Origin: Oligoflexales bacterium
Lineage (GTDB): Bacteria; Bdellovibrionota_B; Oligoflexia; Oligoflexales; RGVZ01
Assembly: GCA_947494335.1 (NCBI GenBank)
Contig: CANLUT010000003.1
Span: 186,001 to 250,000, forward strand
Length of the DNA stretch: 64,000 bases
Direction: 5' to 3'
Below the pieces are notes generated by a model. It was not told the origin of the DNA. It saw nothing but the letters and a program-made list of their open reading frames with translations, and did not search any database. Each line of letters starts with the position of its first letter. Within the stretch, counting starts at the first letter, position 1. Of this stretch, positions 34,489 to 43,546 are shown piece by piece. Position numbers and translations under genes: made by a program.

Positions 34489-35253
34489 ATGCTGCGCCTC
34501 AAGTTGTCCTTTAAAGTCATGTTTTTGGCGGCAGTCCTTGTTGGATGCTCTGAGAAAGAGTTCGATCCGAATGATCCTAAAAAGTCGTTTGGTATTGCTA
34601 AAGAGCCTTATGATGATGAGCACTACGAGGAAGCCATAAAAAAGCTTGGTGAGTTTCGAGCTAGATTTCCATACAGCCAGTTTTCTACCGAAGCCGAACT
34701 GCTTATCGCGGACAGTCAATTTAAACTGGAACGTTATCAGGAGGCTGCTGCTGCTTATGACACATTTGTGAAACTGCATCCGAAGCATCCGCGTGCTGAC
34801 TATGCTTTGTATCGAATCGCGGAGAGCTACTGGGAAGATTCGCCGGAAGCGCCGAGTCGGGAACAGGAGTACACAGAGAAAGCCGTGGCGCAATGGCAAG
34901 AGGTGATTCAGAAGTACCCGAATACCGAGCTGGCCAATAAATCGAAAGACATGGTGGCGAAAGGTCGTCGGCGTCTTGCTGAGAGTATCCAGTTTGTGGC
35001 TCGCTTCTATTGTAAGCTGGAAATTTGGCATTCGTGCGCATATCGCTACACCCTTCTTTTAGATAAATATGCGGATCAGAAAGACATGTCTAAAGAGGCT
35101 TTGGATCGCGCAGCTTTTGCCTTAGATCAGGTCGCAGCCTCAAAGGAGAAAGATCCTTCGAGTGACAAAAATCTTTATCATCGATCCATGACCGCAGATC
35201 AGATAAGGCAGAAAGCTTCTAAATTCAGGCAGTTGCTAAAGGGTCAAGCCTAA
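34489..35253 (+). CDS. bamD: Outer membrane protein assembly factor BamD
   Basis: BamD is the essential TPR lipoprotein of the BAM complex, which inserts beta-barrel proteins. From the ATG at 34489 (GGAGGG) it is 254 residues with signal peptide and lipobox VLVGC (Cys20). Tetratricopeptide-type helices run through the rest (EDYEEAIKKLGEFRARFPYSQFSTEAELLIADSQF; YQEAAAAYDTFVKLHPKHPRADYALYRIAESYW), the BamD signature. It is first in a colinear unit with the PBP1-like and MORN genes (19 and 0 bases apart). Confidence 0.92.
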   Translation: MLRLKLSFKVMFLAAVLVGCSEKEFDPNDPKKSFGIAKEPYDDEHYEEAIKKLGEFRARFPYSQFSTEAELLIADSQFKLERYQEAAAAYDTFVKLHPKHPRADYALYRIAESYWEDSPEAPSREQEYTEKAVAQWQEVIQKYPNTELANKSKDMVAKGRRRLAESIQFVARFYCKLEIWHSCAYRYTLLLDKYADQKDMSKEALDRAAFALDQVAASKEKDPSSDKNLYHRSMTADQIRQKASKFRQLLKGQA

Positions 35254-35272
35254 AAATTATGTTTGGTGAATA

Positions 35273-37102
35273 ATGCCCTCTCAGCGAAGTGAGAATCAAA
35301 TCCGTCAAAGACCATGGCTGACATATCTCGTAATGGTGGGACTGTTCATCACCATCCTATGCTCAATCGGATCGTATTTTGTTTTGAAACAAGTTTCATT
35401 TGATGTGGCAGCAGCTGTCCGTGCTAAGTCGGAAGAGATGCAAATCACGACCGAGGTTCGCGACGTTCGCGGCAGAGACCTCGGTGTTTTTAGCGATCAA
35501 ACAAGATTTATTGTGCCTTATAATGAAATTCCAAAGCGTGTTAGGCTTGCTTTCATTGCGGCCGAGGACTCTAAGTTTTTCAACCATATTGGGGTTAGTC
35601 CAAAAGCGCTGATCCGGGCTTTCGCAGCCAACATCAAGAAAGATCGCTATGCCGAGGGTGGAAGCACCATCACGCAGCAGCTTGTTCGGCAGCTTTTGTT
35701 GTCTCGTGACAAGACATTGCTTCGCAAGTTTCAGGAAGTGGTCATGGCTTTGACGCTGGAACGTCAGATGGCAAAGCAAGAGATTCTGGAGCTTTGGCTT
35801 AACAGTGTTTATCTTGGAAATAACGCGTGGGGCGTCGAAGCTGCTGCGCGGCACTATTTTAACAAATCTATCAGCAAAGTTTCTATGGCGGAGGCAGCAA
35901 TGCTTGCCGGTCTTCCTCAAGCACCGTCCCGCTATGCTCCGCATGTTCGATTTTCTGCTGCCCAGGACCGTCAGCGGTATGTTTTAAATCGATTAAAGAA
36001 ACTCAAACGGATTACAGCCGAAAGTTTTGAAAAAGCTGTTGCCGAGAAAATTCAGATCGCACCTAATCGTATAGAAGTTGCTGCGCGAGCGCCTTGGGTG
36101 ACAGAGTCGGTGCGACTAGAGTTGTGGCGACGCCTCGAGCAGAAAAATCTTCCGAAAACTGGATTAGTCGTCAATACAACGATTGATCGTGATTGGCAGC
36201 AATCGCTTCAGTCCCTGATAAAACGTGACTTGAAGAATATCAGGAGCGACGGATTGGATGCGGCAGTCGTTATTCTGGATGCTAAAACGGGCGACATTCG
36301 ATCGATGGTTGGCGGAACCAACTTTTATGAAAACCAGTTTAACCGGGCCTTTGATCTCTATCGTCCCTACGGTGCGGCGGTATATCCGATTGTATTTGCA
36401 TGGGGCGTTGAAAAAGGATTGGTTAAAGTCGATGGATACGCTTCCATTGCGGAAGCGGCAGTGCGTAGTCGCTTCGCAGAGGCCGAACAGATTGCTCCTG
36501 AAATTGGTTATGGCCTCGTCCGTGACAAGCTGATGGGTTTGGGGTTTGTAGTGAAAGATGCTATGGCTATCGATGAAATTCATGGTAGCCCATTGAATAT
36601 CGCTCGCGCCTTCCTCGGTATTAGCGGTGCTCGACAGTTTGTACCGCGAGGTATGGTGACCAGTGTTCTGGATTCGGGCCAATCAATCTATTCATCAGAT
36701 GAAGTTACAATGAGTTATTCGGCTCGCATTGATCCGGTGATTGCATGGGTGGTGAGGAAATGGATGGCGATTGGATCGACCCAAGACAAGTCACCTCTCG
36801 CAGGAGAACCTGCCATGAAGTCAGTCAAAGGATGGAACGCTTGGTGGATTATTCCAAGGCGCGATGTGGTGGTCGCCGCATGGGTCGGTGCCGATAGTCG
36901 AGAGCCTGACAGCCCGAATAAGTTCAAGCAAGCTGATGCTAAGATGGACAAGATTTTGTCATTTTGGATCCAAAAGAATCTCTTTGGTCATGATGGAGTT
37001 GGAGCAGCCCCTGAGGGAATCAGTTACATGGTCTACTCTGAAGAAAGAGGTCAACCTGCGGTGAGAGTGCCTTTCGTCTCTGCCGGACAGGGAGTGTTTT
37101 GA
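35273..37102 (+). CDS. PBP1-like peptidoglycan glycosyltransferase with eroded transpeptidase domain
   Basis: 609 residues: short cytoplasmic part, membrane anchor at ~17-38, glycosyltransferase (GT51) domain at ~60-240, then a transpeptidase-like domain. The glycosyltransferase is intact: AAEDSKFFNHIG with Glu98, GGSTITQQL at 129-137 and RKFQEVVMALTLE. In the transpeptidase part the SxxK box, PGSSFKP in relatives, reads YGAAVYP at 366-372 so Ser is Ala368 and Lys is Tyr371. The KTGT box is absent; the region reads MKSVKGWNAWWI. So it should polymerise glycan but not cross-link through this domain. ATG start with a weak ribosome site, 19 bases after bamD. Confidence 0.88.
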   Translation: MPSQRSENQIRQRPWLTYLVMVGLFITILCSIGSYFVLKQVSFDVAAAVRAKSEEMQITTEVRDVRGRDLGVFSDQTRFIVPYNEIPKRVRLAFIAAEDSKFFNHIGVSPKALIRAFAANIKKDRYAEGGSTITQQLVRQLLLSRDKTLLRKFQEVVMALTLERQMAKQEILELWLNSVYLGNNAWGVEAAARHYFNKSISKVSMAEAAMLAGLPQAPSRYAPHVRFSAAQDRQRYVLNRLKKLKRITAESFEKAVAEKIQIAPNRIEVAARAPWVTESVRLELWRRLEQKNLPKTGLVVNTTIDRDWQQSLQSLIKRDLKNIRSDGLDAAVVILDAKTGDIRSMVGGTNFYENQFNRAFDLYRPYGAAVYPIVFAWGVEKGLVKVDGYASIAEAAVRSRFAEAEQIAPEIGYGLVRDKLMGLGFVVKDAMAIDEIHGSPLNIARAFLGISGARQFVPRGMVTSVLDSGQSIYSSDEVTMSYSARIDPVIAWVVRKWMAIGSTQDKSPLAGEPAMKSVKGWNAWWIIPRRDVVVAAWVGADSREPDSPNKFKQADAKMDKILSFWIQKNLFGHDGVGAAPEGISYMVYSEERGQPAVRVPFVSAGQGVF

Positions 37103-39444
37103 TGTTCATCGCTCGGATGTCTGGTTTCCTGATAGGTATTTCGCTACCTTTCACCCTCCAAGCGAAAGAAGACTCATCATGGACCAAGCTTGCTGCAATC
37201 AAATCAACGTTGGTGCGACCAGCGATAGAAAAATTCCCGGCGATCGGTGACCGACGCGAACTCTCAACTGCTGAGCAAGAACTTTTAACGCGTCGATACC
37301 CGCGAGAAATTCGTAAGTCAGTGGAATCGGTGCTTCAGCATTTTTGGTCGATGGATCTTTTAAAGGCTCTTTCTGCAGCAGGAACGACATCATTTGTGAC
37401 GACATTGCAGCGGCAGGATGACTGGTTTCGCCGTGTGGATGAAAGTATGGTCTTTTCCGGATGTGGCATTAAGGCTCCTGTTCCCAAGGAACGGCTACAA
37501 TTGACCTATCTTAGCTGGCAAGGCTACAAGCAGTTTGAGGAGTCACAGGAGCTTAAGGCCGCTTCTGGTCGTGACTTGATTGCGGGGATTCCGGCGGCAG
37601 ATTTTTGTGAAAGAGAACCTGGTACGCACATTCCGGTGGATTATGCGCTTAGATTTTCCCCCTGGGAGGTCGCTTCGCATTTGGCGAGCTCATCGCGACT
37701 CGAGGCGACTTTGGTGAATTTGATCATGAAGCCGGATGGGCTTTCTGTTGACACTGATATCAGCGATATTGAAGTCGTTTCCCATGCGACGTCAGATCAT
37801 CATTCGCACGGATGGATGGATGCACTTGACCGATTGAATGGTCGAATCAATCTGGGAGCCGTGAGTTTATCAGACCTAGCCAATTTGATCCGTCGAGATA
37901 CTTCGATTGAACAGTCCGTCAGAAGTTTAGTTTTGGCTGCAGCAGTCAGTGCGCCGCCTCTAAAAAAAGATTGTGAGACACGAGGGGGCTTGTGGTCTGA
38001 AGTCCGGTGGAACGAGCGAGGATGGCTCGAGCTTTTTGCATGCCGCAGCGTTGAAAAGAATCAAATTGGTTTTGTACTTGCAGCTGAGGAAGGTGATTTG
38101 GCAGAGGGGACGATCATCTTATCAACGGTCGTCCAATCGCTTCGCATCGAGGGCAAACTTGATGCTGACTCGGATGAGTTTTCAGTAAGCTATATTGACT
38201 CGAGTAAGTCTATTAATTCTGAGATTTGGTTTACCCGAAGTGGCGACGTAAAGGCAGCACGCGATGGTGACTCAGCTGAGTCGCGTCATGTTTTTTTTGG
38301 CGACCGTGGCGATGTTCAGTGGATAAATCAACTGCGTGGTGTCAAGACGCTGAGGAATATCTCTTGGTACAAGAACGGACAACCGCGTTCATTTGATGTG
38401 ATTGATGAGGGTGGTCGAATTACCTTACGCGGTGGATTTCACGCAGACGGTAGGCCTCATTATTGGCAGCCTTATCAGAATGGAAAAAAAGATGGGACAC
38501 TCATTTGGTGGTTCCCAAGCGGTGCGCGCGCAGGTGAGCTCGAATTCTCTGGTGGTCGGCGTTTTGGGGTTGGAAGCGTTTTTTATGAAAACGGCGTGGA
38601 AGGTTTCCACGGAGAATATTCCGACGATCAACTCCATGGCCGCATGATTTGGCGCGATCCTCATGGCCGAACGTTATTCTCACTAAATTATACGGGTGGA
38701 AAAGCTCATGGTTTGATGGAAATCCGACATGGCGGGCGCACCATAGCCGAGGCAAGATTTGAGGGAGGATCGGTCGAGGGCCAAGTCTTGGTCAGGAATC
38801 GCAAGGGGCTTGTGGTGGGAGATATTCCTTATCGAGCAGGACTACTGAATGGCGACGTAATCCTTAGAGATTCGGCGGGTAGCGTGCGTGTCAGGTCCTC
38901 CTGGCATGAGGGACAACTGCATGGCGAAACAGAGATCTGGTACGCTAGCAAAGTGAAGGCGGCCTACTGTCAGTTTGATAATGGTCAATTGCAGGAATGG
39001 GGATCGTTCAGACCAGATTCTACGTTTCGTTATGTAGGTAAGGTTTCTTCAGAGGGAAGCGGACGAGCTTCAATCGATTACTATGCTGGAAATCCGTCAC
39101 CCGTGGTTCGTTGTAGAGCTGAAGATTGGATGATCGATGAATGTGAGTCAGTTCACTCCGGTGTCCGACGCCCAGCTCCCCGACTAAAAGATATTTTAAA
39201 AATCTGGTCAAAAAATGATGGTTTTCGATTCAGTCCTGATAAGTGCGGTGGATACTTTCAAAAGTTCGACGTTTCGCCGTTTGCTGATGTGGTCGACGGT
39301 GAAGTAAAGATAAATTTTCGAGTTAAGGATGCTTGTAAGGAAATAGGTCTAGCAACAAGTATCGACTGCAAAGCGCGGTTGAAAACTGGCGCGTGGTCTG
39401 TAGAAACCTGTAAGTCATCAACGATGAGTGTTGATGAATTCTAG
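37102..39444 (+). CDS. Secreted protein with MORN/YwqK-type repeats
   Basis: 780 residues from the ATG at 37102, whose ATG overlaps the stop of the PBP1-like gene (TGATG) and follows GGGAGTG. A signal peptide comes first. An N-terminal domain of unknown type (~25-400) is followed by about ten MORN-2-like repeats at ~410-650 (for example GRPHYWQPYQNGKKDGTLIW and YSDDQLHGRMIWRDPHG). These repeats also occur in proteins annotated as YwqK antitoxins, but there is no toxin here. Being coupled to the PBP1-like and BamD genes, an envelope role is likely. Confidence 0.75.
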   Translation: MFIARMSGFLIGISLPFTLQAKEDSSWTKLAAIKSTLVRPAIEKFPAIGDRRELSTAEQELLTRRYPREIRKSVESVLQHFWSMDLLKALSAAGTTSFVTTLQRQDDWFRRVDESMVFSGCGIKAPVPKERLQLTYLSWQGYKQFEESQELKAASGRDLIAGIPAADFCEREPGTHIPVDYALRFSPWEVASHLASSSRLEATLVNLIMKPDGLSVDTDISDIEVVSHATSDHHSHGWMDALDRLNGRINLGAVSLSDLANLIRRDTSIEQSVRSLVLAAAVSAPPLKKDCETRGGLWSEVRWNERGWLELFACRSVEKNQIGFVLAAEEGDLAEGTIILSTVVQSLRIEGKLDADSDEFSVSYIDSSKSINSEIWFTRSGDVKAARDGDSAESRHVFFGDRGDVQWINQLRGVKTLRNISWYKNGQPRSFDVIDEGGRITLRGGFHADGRPHYWQPYQNGKKDGTLIWWFPSGARAGELEFSGGRRFGVGSVFYENGVEGFHGEYSDDQLHGRMIWRDPHGRTLFSLNYTGGKAHGLMEIRHGGRTIAEARFEGGSVEGQVLVRNRKGLVVGDIPYRAGLLNGDVILRDSAGSVRVRSSWHEGQLHGETEIWYASKVKAAYCQFDNGQLQEWGSFRPDSTFRYVGKVSSEGSGRASIDYYAGNPSPVVRCRAEDWMIDECESVHSGVRRPAPRLKDILKIWSKNDGFRFSPDKCGGYFQKFDVSPFADVVDGEVKINFRVKDACKEIGLATSIDCKARLKTGAWSVETCKSSTMSVDEF

Positions 39445-39448
39445 ACTC

Positions 39449-41236
39449 CTAGTGCTGTGTATTCATTTTCGCAAAGCAGGTAGAATACCCATCATGAACT
39501 TCGCATTGTCGATCTAATCCAGATGTAGGCATGTTGTCAGTGTATGCGGCCCTGACAATGTACAGACTGTCTGGCTGCAGTGGGCCAGTCAAAAACTCGT
39601 AAACCTCTGCGCCGCAATAGAGTGTCGATAATTTTCTATCATAACGCGCCAGGTAGCCGCTGTTTATACTCATTTTATTTTTAGCCGCAAAATCAGCGAA
39701 CTCGACCCATTCATAAAAGAGGCGATTTTCTTCTTTTCTATCTTGGCAATATCCTACGTCTTGCAATGGCGGGATCATTTTTACTTTTTTAAATTTAGAT
39801 GCAGCGTTATCCCAAAATGGATCTTGTAGACGTTCGCCGCGCTGAACGTAAAATCTATTCTTTCGGTTCGTCATCCATGGTCCGAGGTCAATCGTCTGAA
39901 GTATGAGAGCAACGGTAAAAAGGATTCGCATAGATTTTCTTGAAAAATGATTCGCAACAATGGCTGCGGCACCAAAAAACAATATATAGTACAACGGCCA
40001 TATGAATCGCCCTGATGTACGCAGAGATGATGTGATGAAACGAAACGGCTTCCAAAACCATTCCATGTCAATAAGCCAGAATCCGGCGAAATGAATGTTC
40101 TCAGATAGCGCAAAAAACCACATAATCAATGAGGTTGTGATCAGAGCTTTGACGTACGGATCCTTGACCCAGACGCGGATTTGGGTGCGAATCCGCGGCA
40201 CCATGGCAGCTATTACTAACGTCCAGCCCCCTAATCCCAGCCACGCATAGCCCTCGTATAATCCCTTACGGTCACGAAACTTTGGCACGAAAGAGCTAGT
40301 TCCGTAATTGTTAAAAATTGAGAAGACATCGGTACCAAAATAGTGAAAACCGTCGGTTCCTGATGGTCCGTTCAGAAACCCAAACGCATAAAGCAGAAGG
40401 CCCATCGGAATGATGTACAAAAAGGTTATCAATCCGAGACTCGTTATAATCCTGATCTTGGAGTTGGAAGGATCTTTCCAGGCAGCAAAAGCTCGACCAA
40501 GAGGCATAGCCCAACAAATGCCCGCAACCATAGCTGCCAGGTAAGGTTGTATCAAAGTAGCCATGCCAATAATCGTCATGGGAGTTCGCAGTGGCGTTGA
40601 TACTTGGTCCTGGCGTTTTTTCGCTAAAATATACTCCTGAACAACGGACAAACTCCAAAGCAGAAGCCAGTGCGACATCAATGCGACATGTAATGATCTA
40701 AAAATCAGAATTGGACTTAAAGTCACCAAAAGTACAGCACTCGTGAAGCACCATTTGTCCTTGATCCACGGTCTGAGGAGGCGCACTGCAAACAAAGCCT
40801 GCAGAACAAAGCACATCAGAGTCCAAAGACCGAGGTACTGGAAGTCTTCAGGCAGAGTGTCCGAGATTAGCTTCAGAGGAAACGCCGCCAAGGGAATGGA
40901 ATCCGTGTAAGCCATGAATGTTGGAAGCGGCGCAACATAATTGGGAATGCTTCCAAGGGGAAACGACCAAGGGCTATGCCTTAAAAATAACCAGCCCAGG
41001 TAGTGGGTATGATAATCGGGCGCGTAGTAAATCGGATCGCGATGAGGATAAACCCAGGTTAAGTTTGTCGGGTCTAATATGTAGGCAGGGCACGTCAGAA
41101 AAAAAGCAGCAACACCGAGAATGGTTGCTACGGAGTAAGACCAAACCGAAGAGACGTGAACCGGTTTTTTTGTGCTACTTTCCAATGGCCCACCTAGCAT
41201 TGAGCAGTTATCTTGACGAAGCGCGGAGGCTAGCAT
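39449..41236 (-). CDS. Polytopic membrane protein, DUF6311-like
   Basis: 595 residues with about ten hydrophobic segments. The first periplasmic loop has HRDPIYYAPDYHTHYLGWLFLRHSPW, with a D-x-x-THYLGW-like pattern I associate with DUF6311 proteins, which look like GT-C-type glycosyltransferases. The C-terminal ~150 residues are soluble with cysteines. The start is uncertain; ATG at 41236 is taken, ATG at 41200 is possible. It is divergent from the glycosyltransferase-methyltransferase fusion, so a role in surface glycan or lipid glycosylation is plausible. Confidence 0.65.
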   Translation of the reverse strand: MLASALRQDNCSMLGGPLESSTKKPVHVSSVWSYSVATILGVAAFFLTCPAYILDPTNLTWVYPHRDPIYYAPDYHTHYLGWLFLRHSPWSFPLGSIPNYVAPLPTFMAYTDSIPLAAFPLKLISDTLPEDFQYLGLWTLMCFVLQALFAVRLLRPWIKDKWCFTSAVLLVTLSPILIFRSLHVALMSHWLLLWSLSVVQEYILAKKRQDQVSTPLRTPMTIIGMATLIQPYLAAMVAGICWAMPLGRAFAAWKDPSNSKIRIITSLGLITFLYIIPMGLLLYAFGFLNGPSGTDGFHYFGTDVFSIFNNYGTSSFVPKFRDRKGLYEGYAWLGLGGWTLVIAAMVPRIRTQIRVWVKDPYVKALITTSLIMWFFALSENIHFAGFWLIDMEWFWKPFRFITSSLRTSGRFIWPLYYILFFGAAAIVANHFSRKSMRILFTVALILQTIDLGPWMTNRKNRFYVQRGERLQDPFWDNAASKFKKVKMIPPLQDVGYCQDRKEENRLFYEWVEFADFAAKNKMSINSGYLARYDRKLSTLYCGAEVYEFLTGPLQPDSLYIVRAAYTDNMPTSGLDRQCEVHDGYSTCFAKMNTQH

Positions 41237-41318
41237 AGTGGAACTTTTGAAGCAATTTTATAGGACGTTTCTCCAGTGAGTTCTGCTCATGAAATCCCAT
41301 CAAAATTAGCCAAAAATC

Positions 41319-41347
41319 GTGACATCCATACCAATTTTTGTTAAAAA
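41319..41347 (+). promoter_or_regulatory. Possible sigma70 promoter
   Basis: GTGACA at 41319-41324 (5/6), 17-base spacer, TAAAAA at 41342-41347 (4/6), ending 27 bases before the fusion-gene ATG. Confidence 0.45.
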
Positions 41348-41374
41348 TCACGGTTCGTCACGTCCGGAGTAAAG

Positions 41375-43030
41375 ATGAAGAGTCTTATTTTTACCGCCAC
41401 TTATAACGAGGCTGACAACATTGCCTCTTTGGTGAGCGATTGTCTGTCTGCATTGCCACATGCTCACATGCTTGTTGTCGATGATAATTCTCCGGATGGG
41501 ACAGGCAAAATTCTGGATCAGCTTGCTTTGGGCTACGCGGGGCGACTGAAAGTGATTCATCGGCCGCGTAAACTTGGTCTTGGCTCGGCCCATAAACTGG
41601 CAATGAAGTTTGCGTTGCAGAACGATTATGATTCGCTTGTGACCATGGATGCGGACTACAGTCACCACCCCAAATATCTTCCGACGATGCACAAGTTCCT
41701 AGAGTCCGCCGATTTCGTAACTGGAAGTCGATATGTTGAAGGTGGACGGTGTGACTACGGGCTAGGGCGTCAAGTTATTAGCCGAGGTGCCAATTTTCTT
41801 GCGCGTACTCTGCTTGGGATTCGCCTTCATGAAACGACAACGAGCTACCGAGGATTTAGACGAAGTCTTCTGGAGAAGTTGCCAATCGATAAGATCAAAG
41901 CCGAAGGATATGCATTTTTCTTTGAGTCGATATTCCACTCTTGTCGAATAGCCAGTAAAGCTGCGGAGTTTCCGATCCACTTCGAAGATCGGCGAGCAGG
42001 TACCAGCAAAATTTCAAAAAAAGAAGTAGCCAAAAGCGTTGTGCGCCTAGCACGTATGTGGCTGCGACGTGTGCTCGGCATGTTCGAGAACTACGCCCCG
42101 GCGCAGATCCCCCATAATGTTGAACCCTGTGATGTCTGTGGTAAAACACTGCATGTGGAAATTTATCCGGCCACAGTCCAAAATCACAAGTCAGACATGT
42201 ATAATTGTACCAGTGCGCATCATGACTCTCACGGTAGAATTGTTCGATGCTTGGTTTGTGGTCTTGTTGCGACGAATCCCAAAATTTCTCCCGAAGAGTT
42301 GTCAAAGCTTTATTCCGATGTTGTGGATCAGACCTATGTGGCAAATATCCCGGCACGAGTAAGAACCTTTGACTACAATTTTAAGCGGGTCATGGGCTAT
42401 TTGCCTCGCACGACGAGCCTGCTTGATGTGGGGTCTTACTACGGTGTTTTCTTGGATGTGGCCCGTGGCTACGGCTATCAAGTTAAAGGCGTTGAACCGT
42501 CGAAGGCGGCTTCAGAATTTGCCCGTAAAACATTTAATGTCAGTGTGCATTCAGGCACGTTGGCCGATATGTCTGACGATAGCAAGCAGTACGATGTGGT
42601 CACAAGCTGGGACGTAATGGAACACTTCTTTTCGCCCATGGCAGAGATAAAAAGAATTAACGAACGCATGTCAACCGGTGGAGTCTTCACGTTTTGTACG
42701 CTTAATTGGGATAATTGGTATGCCCGTCTGCTCGGGGAAAAATGGCCTTGGTTGATGGATATGCATCTTTATTATTTTGACGACAAAGTTATCGAAGACA
42801 TGCTGCGCAGAAATGGCTTTAAGATGACTATGGCCGACACCTACTGCCACATCATCACCTTTGACTATTTCCTCCTAAAATTGGATTCTCTTGGTATACC
42901 CTTCGCAAAACTTACGCGTAAGCTTCTTGGATGGACGCCCATGGGGTCGTGGTATATTCCATTTCGTTTTGGTGATATTCGGCTTTATGTAGCAGAGAAA
43001 ACGTCAAACGTTAATGCGGCAACCATCTAA
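41375..43030 (+). CDS. Fusion of GT2 (polyprenol-phosphate mannosyltransferase type) and SAM methyltransferase
   Basis: 551 residues. Residues 1-235 are a family-2 glycosyltransferase of the dolichol-phosphate mannosyltransferase kind: TATYNEADNI, VVDDNSPDGTG, MDADYSHHP (91-99) and the late RRAGTSKISKKE. Residues 245-300 carry a zinc-ribbon-like CDVC...CLVCGL (Cys252, 255, 292, 295). From about 345 a Rossmann methyltransferase follows with motif I LLDVGSYYGVFL and VTSWDVMEHF. Such Zn-plus-methyltransferase modules often act on sugars. It probably transfers a sugar to a polyprenyl carrier and methylates a glycan. ATG after GGAGTAAAG. No stop or frameshift joins the halves. Confidence 0.85.
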   Translation: MKSLIFTATYNEADNIASLVSDCLSALPHAHMLVVDDNSPDGTGKILDQLALGYAGRLKVIHRPRKLGLGSAHKLAMKFALQNDYDSLVTMDADYSHHPKYLPTMHKFLESADFVTGSRYVEGGRCDYGLGRQVISRGANFLARTLLGIRLHETTTSYRGFRRSLLEKLPIDKIKAEGYAFFFESIFHSCRIASKAAEFPIHFEDRRAGTSKISKKEVAKSVVRLARMWLRRVLGMFENYAPAQIPHNVEPCDVCGKTLHVEIYPATVQNHKSDMYNCTSAHHDSHGRIVRCLVCGLVATNPKISPEELSKLYSDVVDQTYVANIPARVRTFDYNFKRVMGYLPRTTSLLDVGSYYGVFLDVARGYGYQVKGVEPSKAASEFARKTFNVSVHSGTLADMSDDSKQYDVVTSWDVMEHFFSPMAEIKRINERMSTGGVFTFCTLNWDNWYARLLGEKWPWLMDMHLYYFDDKVIEDMLRRNGFKMTMADTYCHIITFDYFLLKLDSLGIPFAKLTRKLLGWTPMGSWYIPFRFGDIRLYVAEKTSNVNAATI

Positions 43031-43043
43031 GGAACTTTGATTT

Positions 43044-43523
43044 ATGCATTCAGCTAAAGGTCATGGATTTCAATTGGCGTTGGCTTTTAGTATTTTGATT
43101 TTAGCTCTTTCGAGCTGCGTTCATCTTGCTGAAAGTTTCGGGATTGTTCCTAAAAAGCCCGATATCAGTCTGGTGGATTTTCAGGTCAAATCTTTGTCAG
43201 TGTCGACAATTGATGTTGAAGTGGTTATCAGCGTTCTAAATAACGACCATCGTGAATTGGCAGTGGATCGCTTGAGCTTTGACTTATTTCTGACAGACAC
43301 AAAACTTGGCGTCGGCTCAATAGCTGAAAAAATCGCCGTACTGCCGAATGCCGAGCAGAGAGTGCGCATACCAATCGCGTTGCAGACAAAAGAATTGATG
43401 GGTGCAGCGATGAATCTTATGAGCGGAAAAGCCAAAGAAAATGCTCGCATCCGCGGTTCAGCGGACATCACAACATGGCTGGGCTCGCTGACGATTCCGT
43501 TTGATCGTGAGTTCTCAAAATGA
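43044..43523 (+). CDS. LEA14-like (WHy-domain) lipoprotein
   Basis: 159 residues. The signal peptide ends in lipobox LALSSC. The rest is one LEA type-2/WHy-like beta domain: DISLVDFQVKSLSVSTIDVEVVISVLNNDHRELAVDRLSFDLFLTDTKLGVG, with the paired-strand pattern of the family. LEA14-like lipoproteins are found in many envelopes and have unclear roles. It lies 13 bases after the fusion gene and is probably co-transcribed. Confidence 0.85.
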   Translation: MHSAKGHGFQLALAFSILILALSSCVHLAESFGIVPKKPDISLVDFQVKSLSVSTIDVEVVISVLNNDHRELAVDRLSFDLFLTDTKLGVGSIAEKIAVLPNAEQRVRIPIALQTKELMGAAMNLMSGKAKENARIRGSADITTWLGSLTIPFDREFSK

Positions 43524-43546
43524 TTACGACATCGGCTATTGAATGA

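Noticed and set aside
34486-35031. 181-codon minus-strand frame inside bamD
   Set aside because: Antisense shadow of the TPR-coding region.
35396-35944. 182-codon minus-strand frame inside the PBP1-like gene
   Set aside because: Antisense shadow of the clearly coding glycosyltransferase domain.
37102-39444. YwqK-type antitoxin of a toxin-antitoxin pair
   Set aside because: The MORN-type repeats only resemble that annotation; the protein is secreted, large, and has no toxin neighbour.
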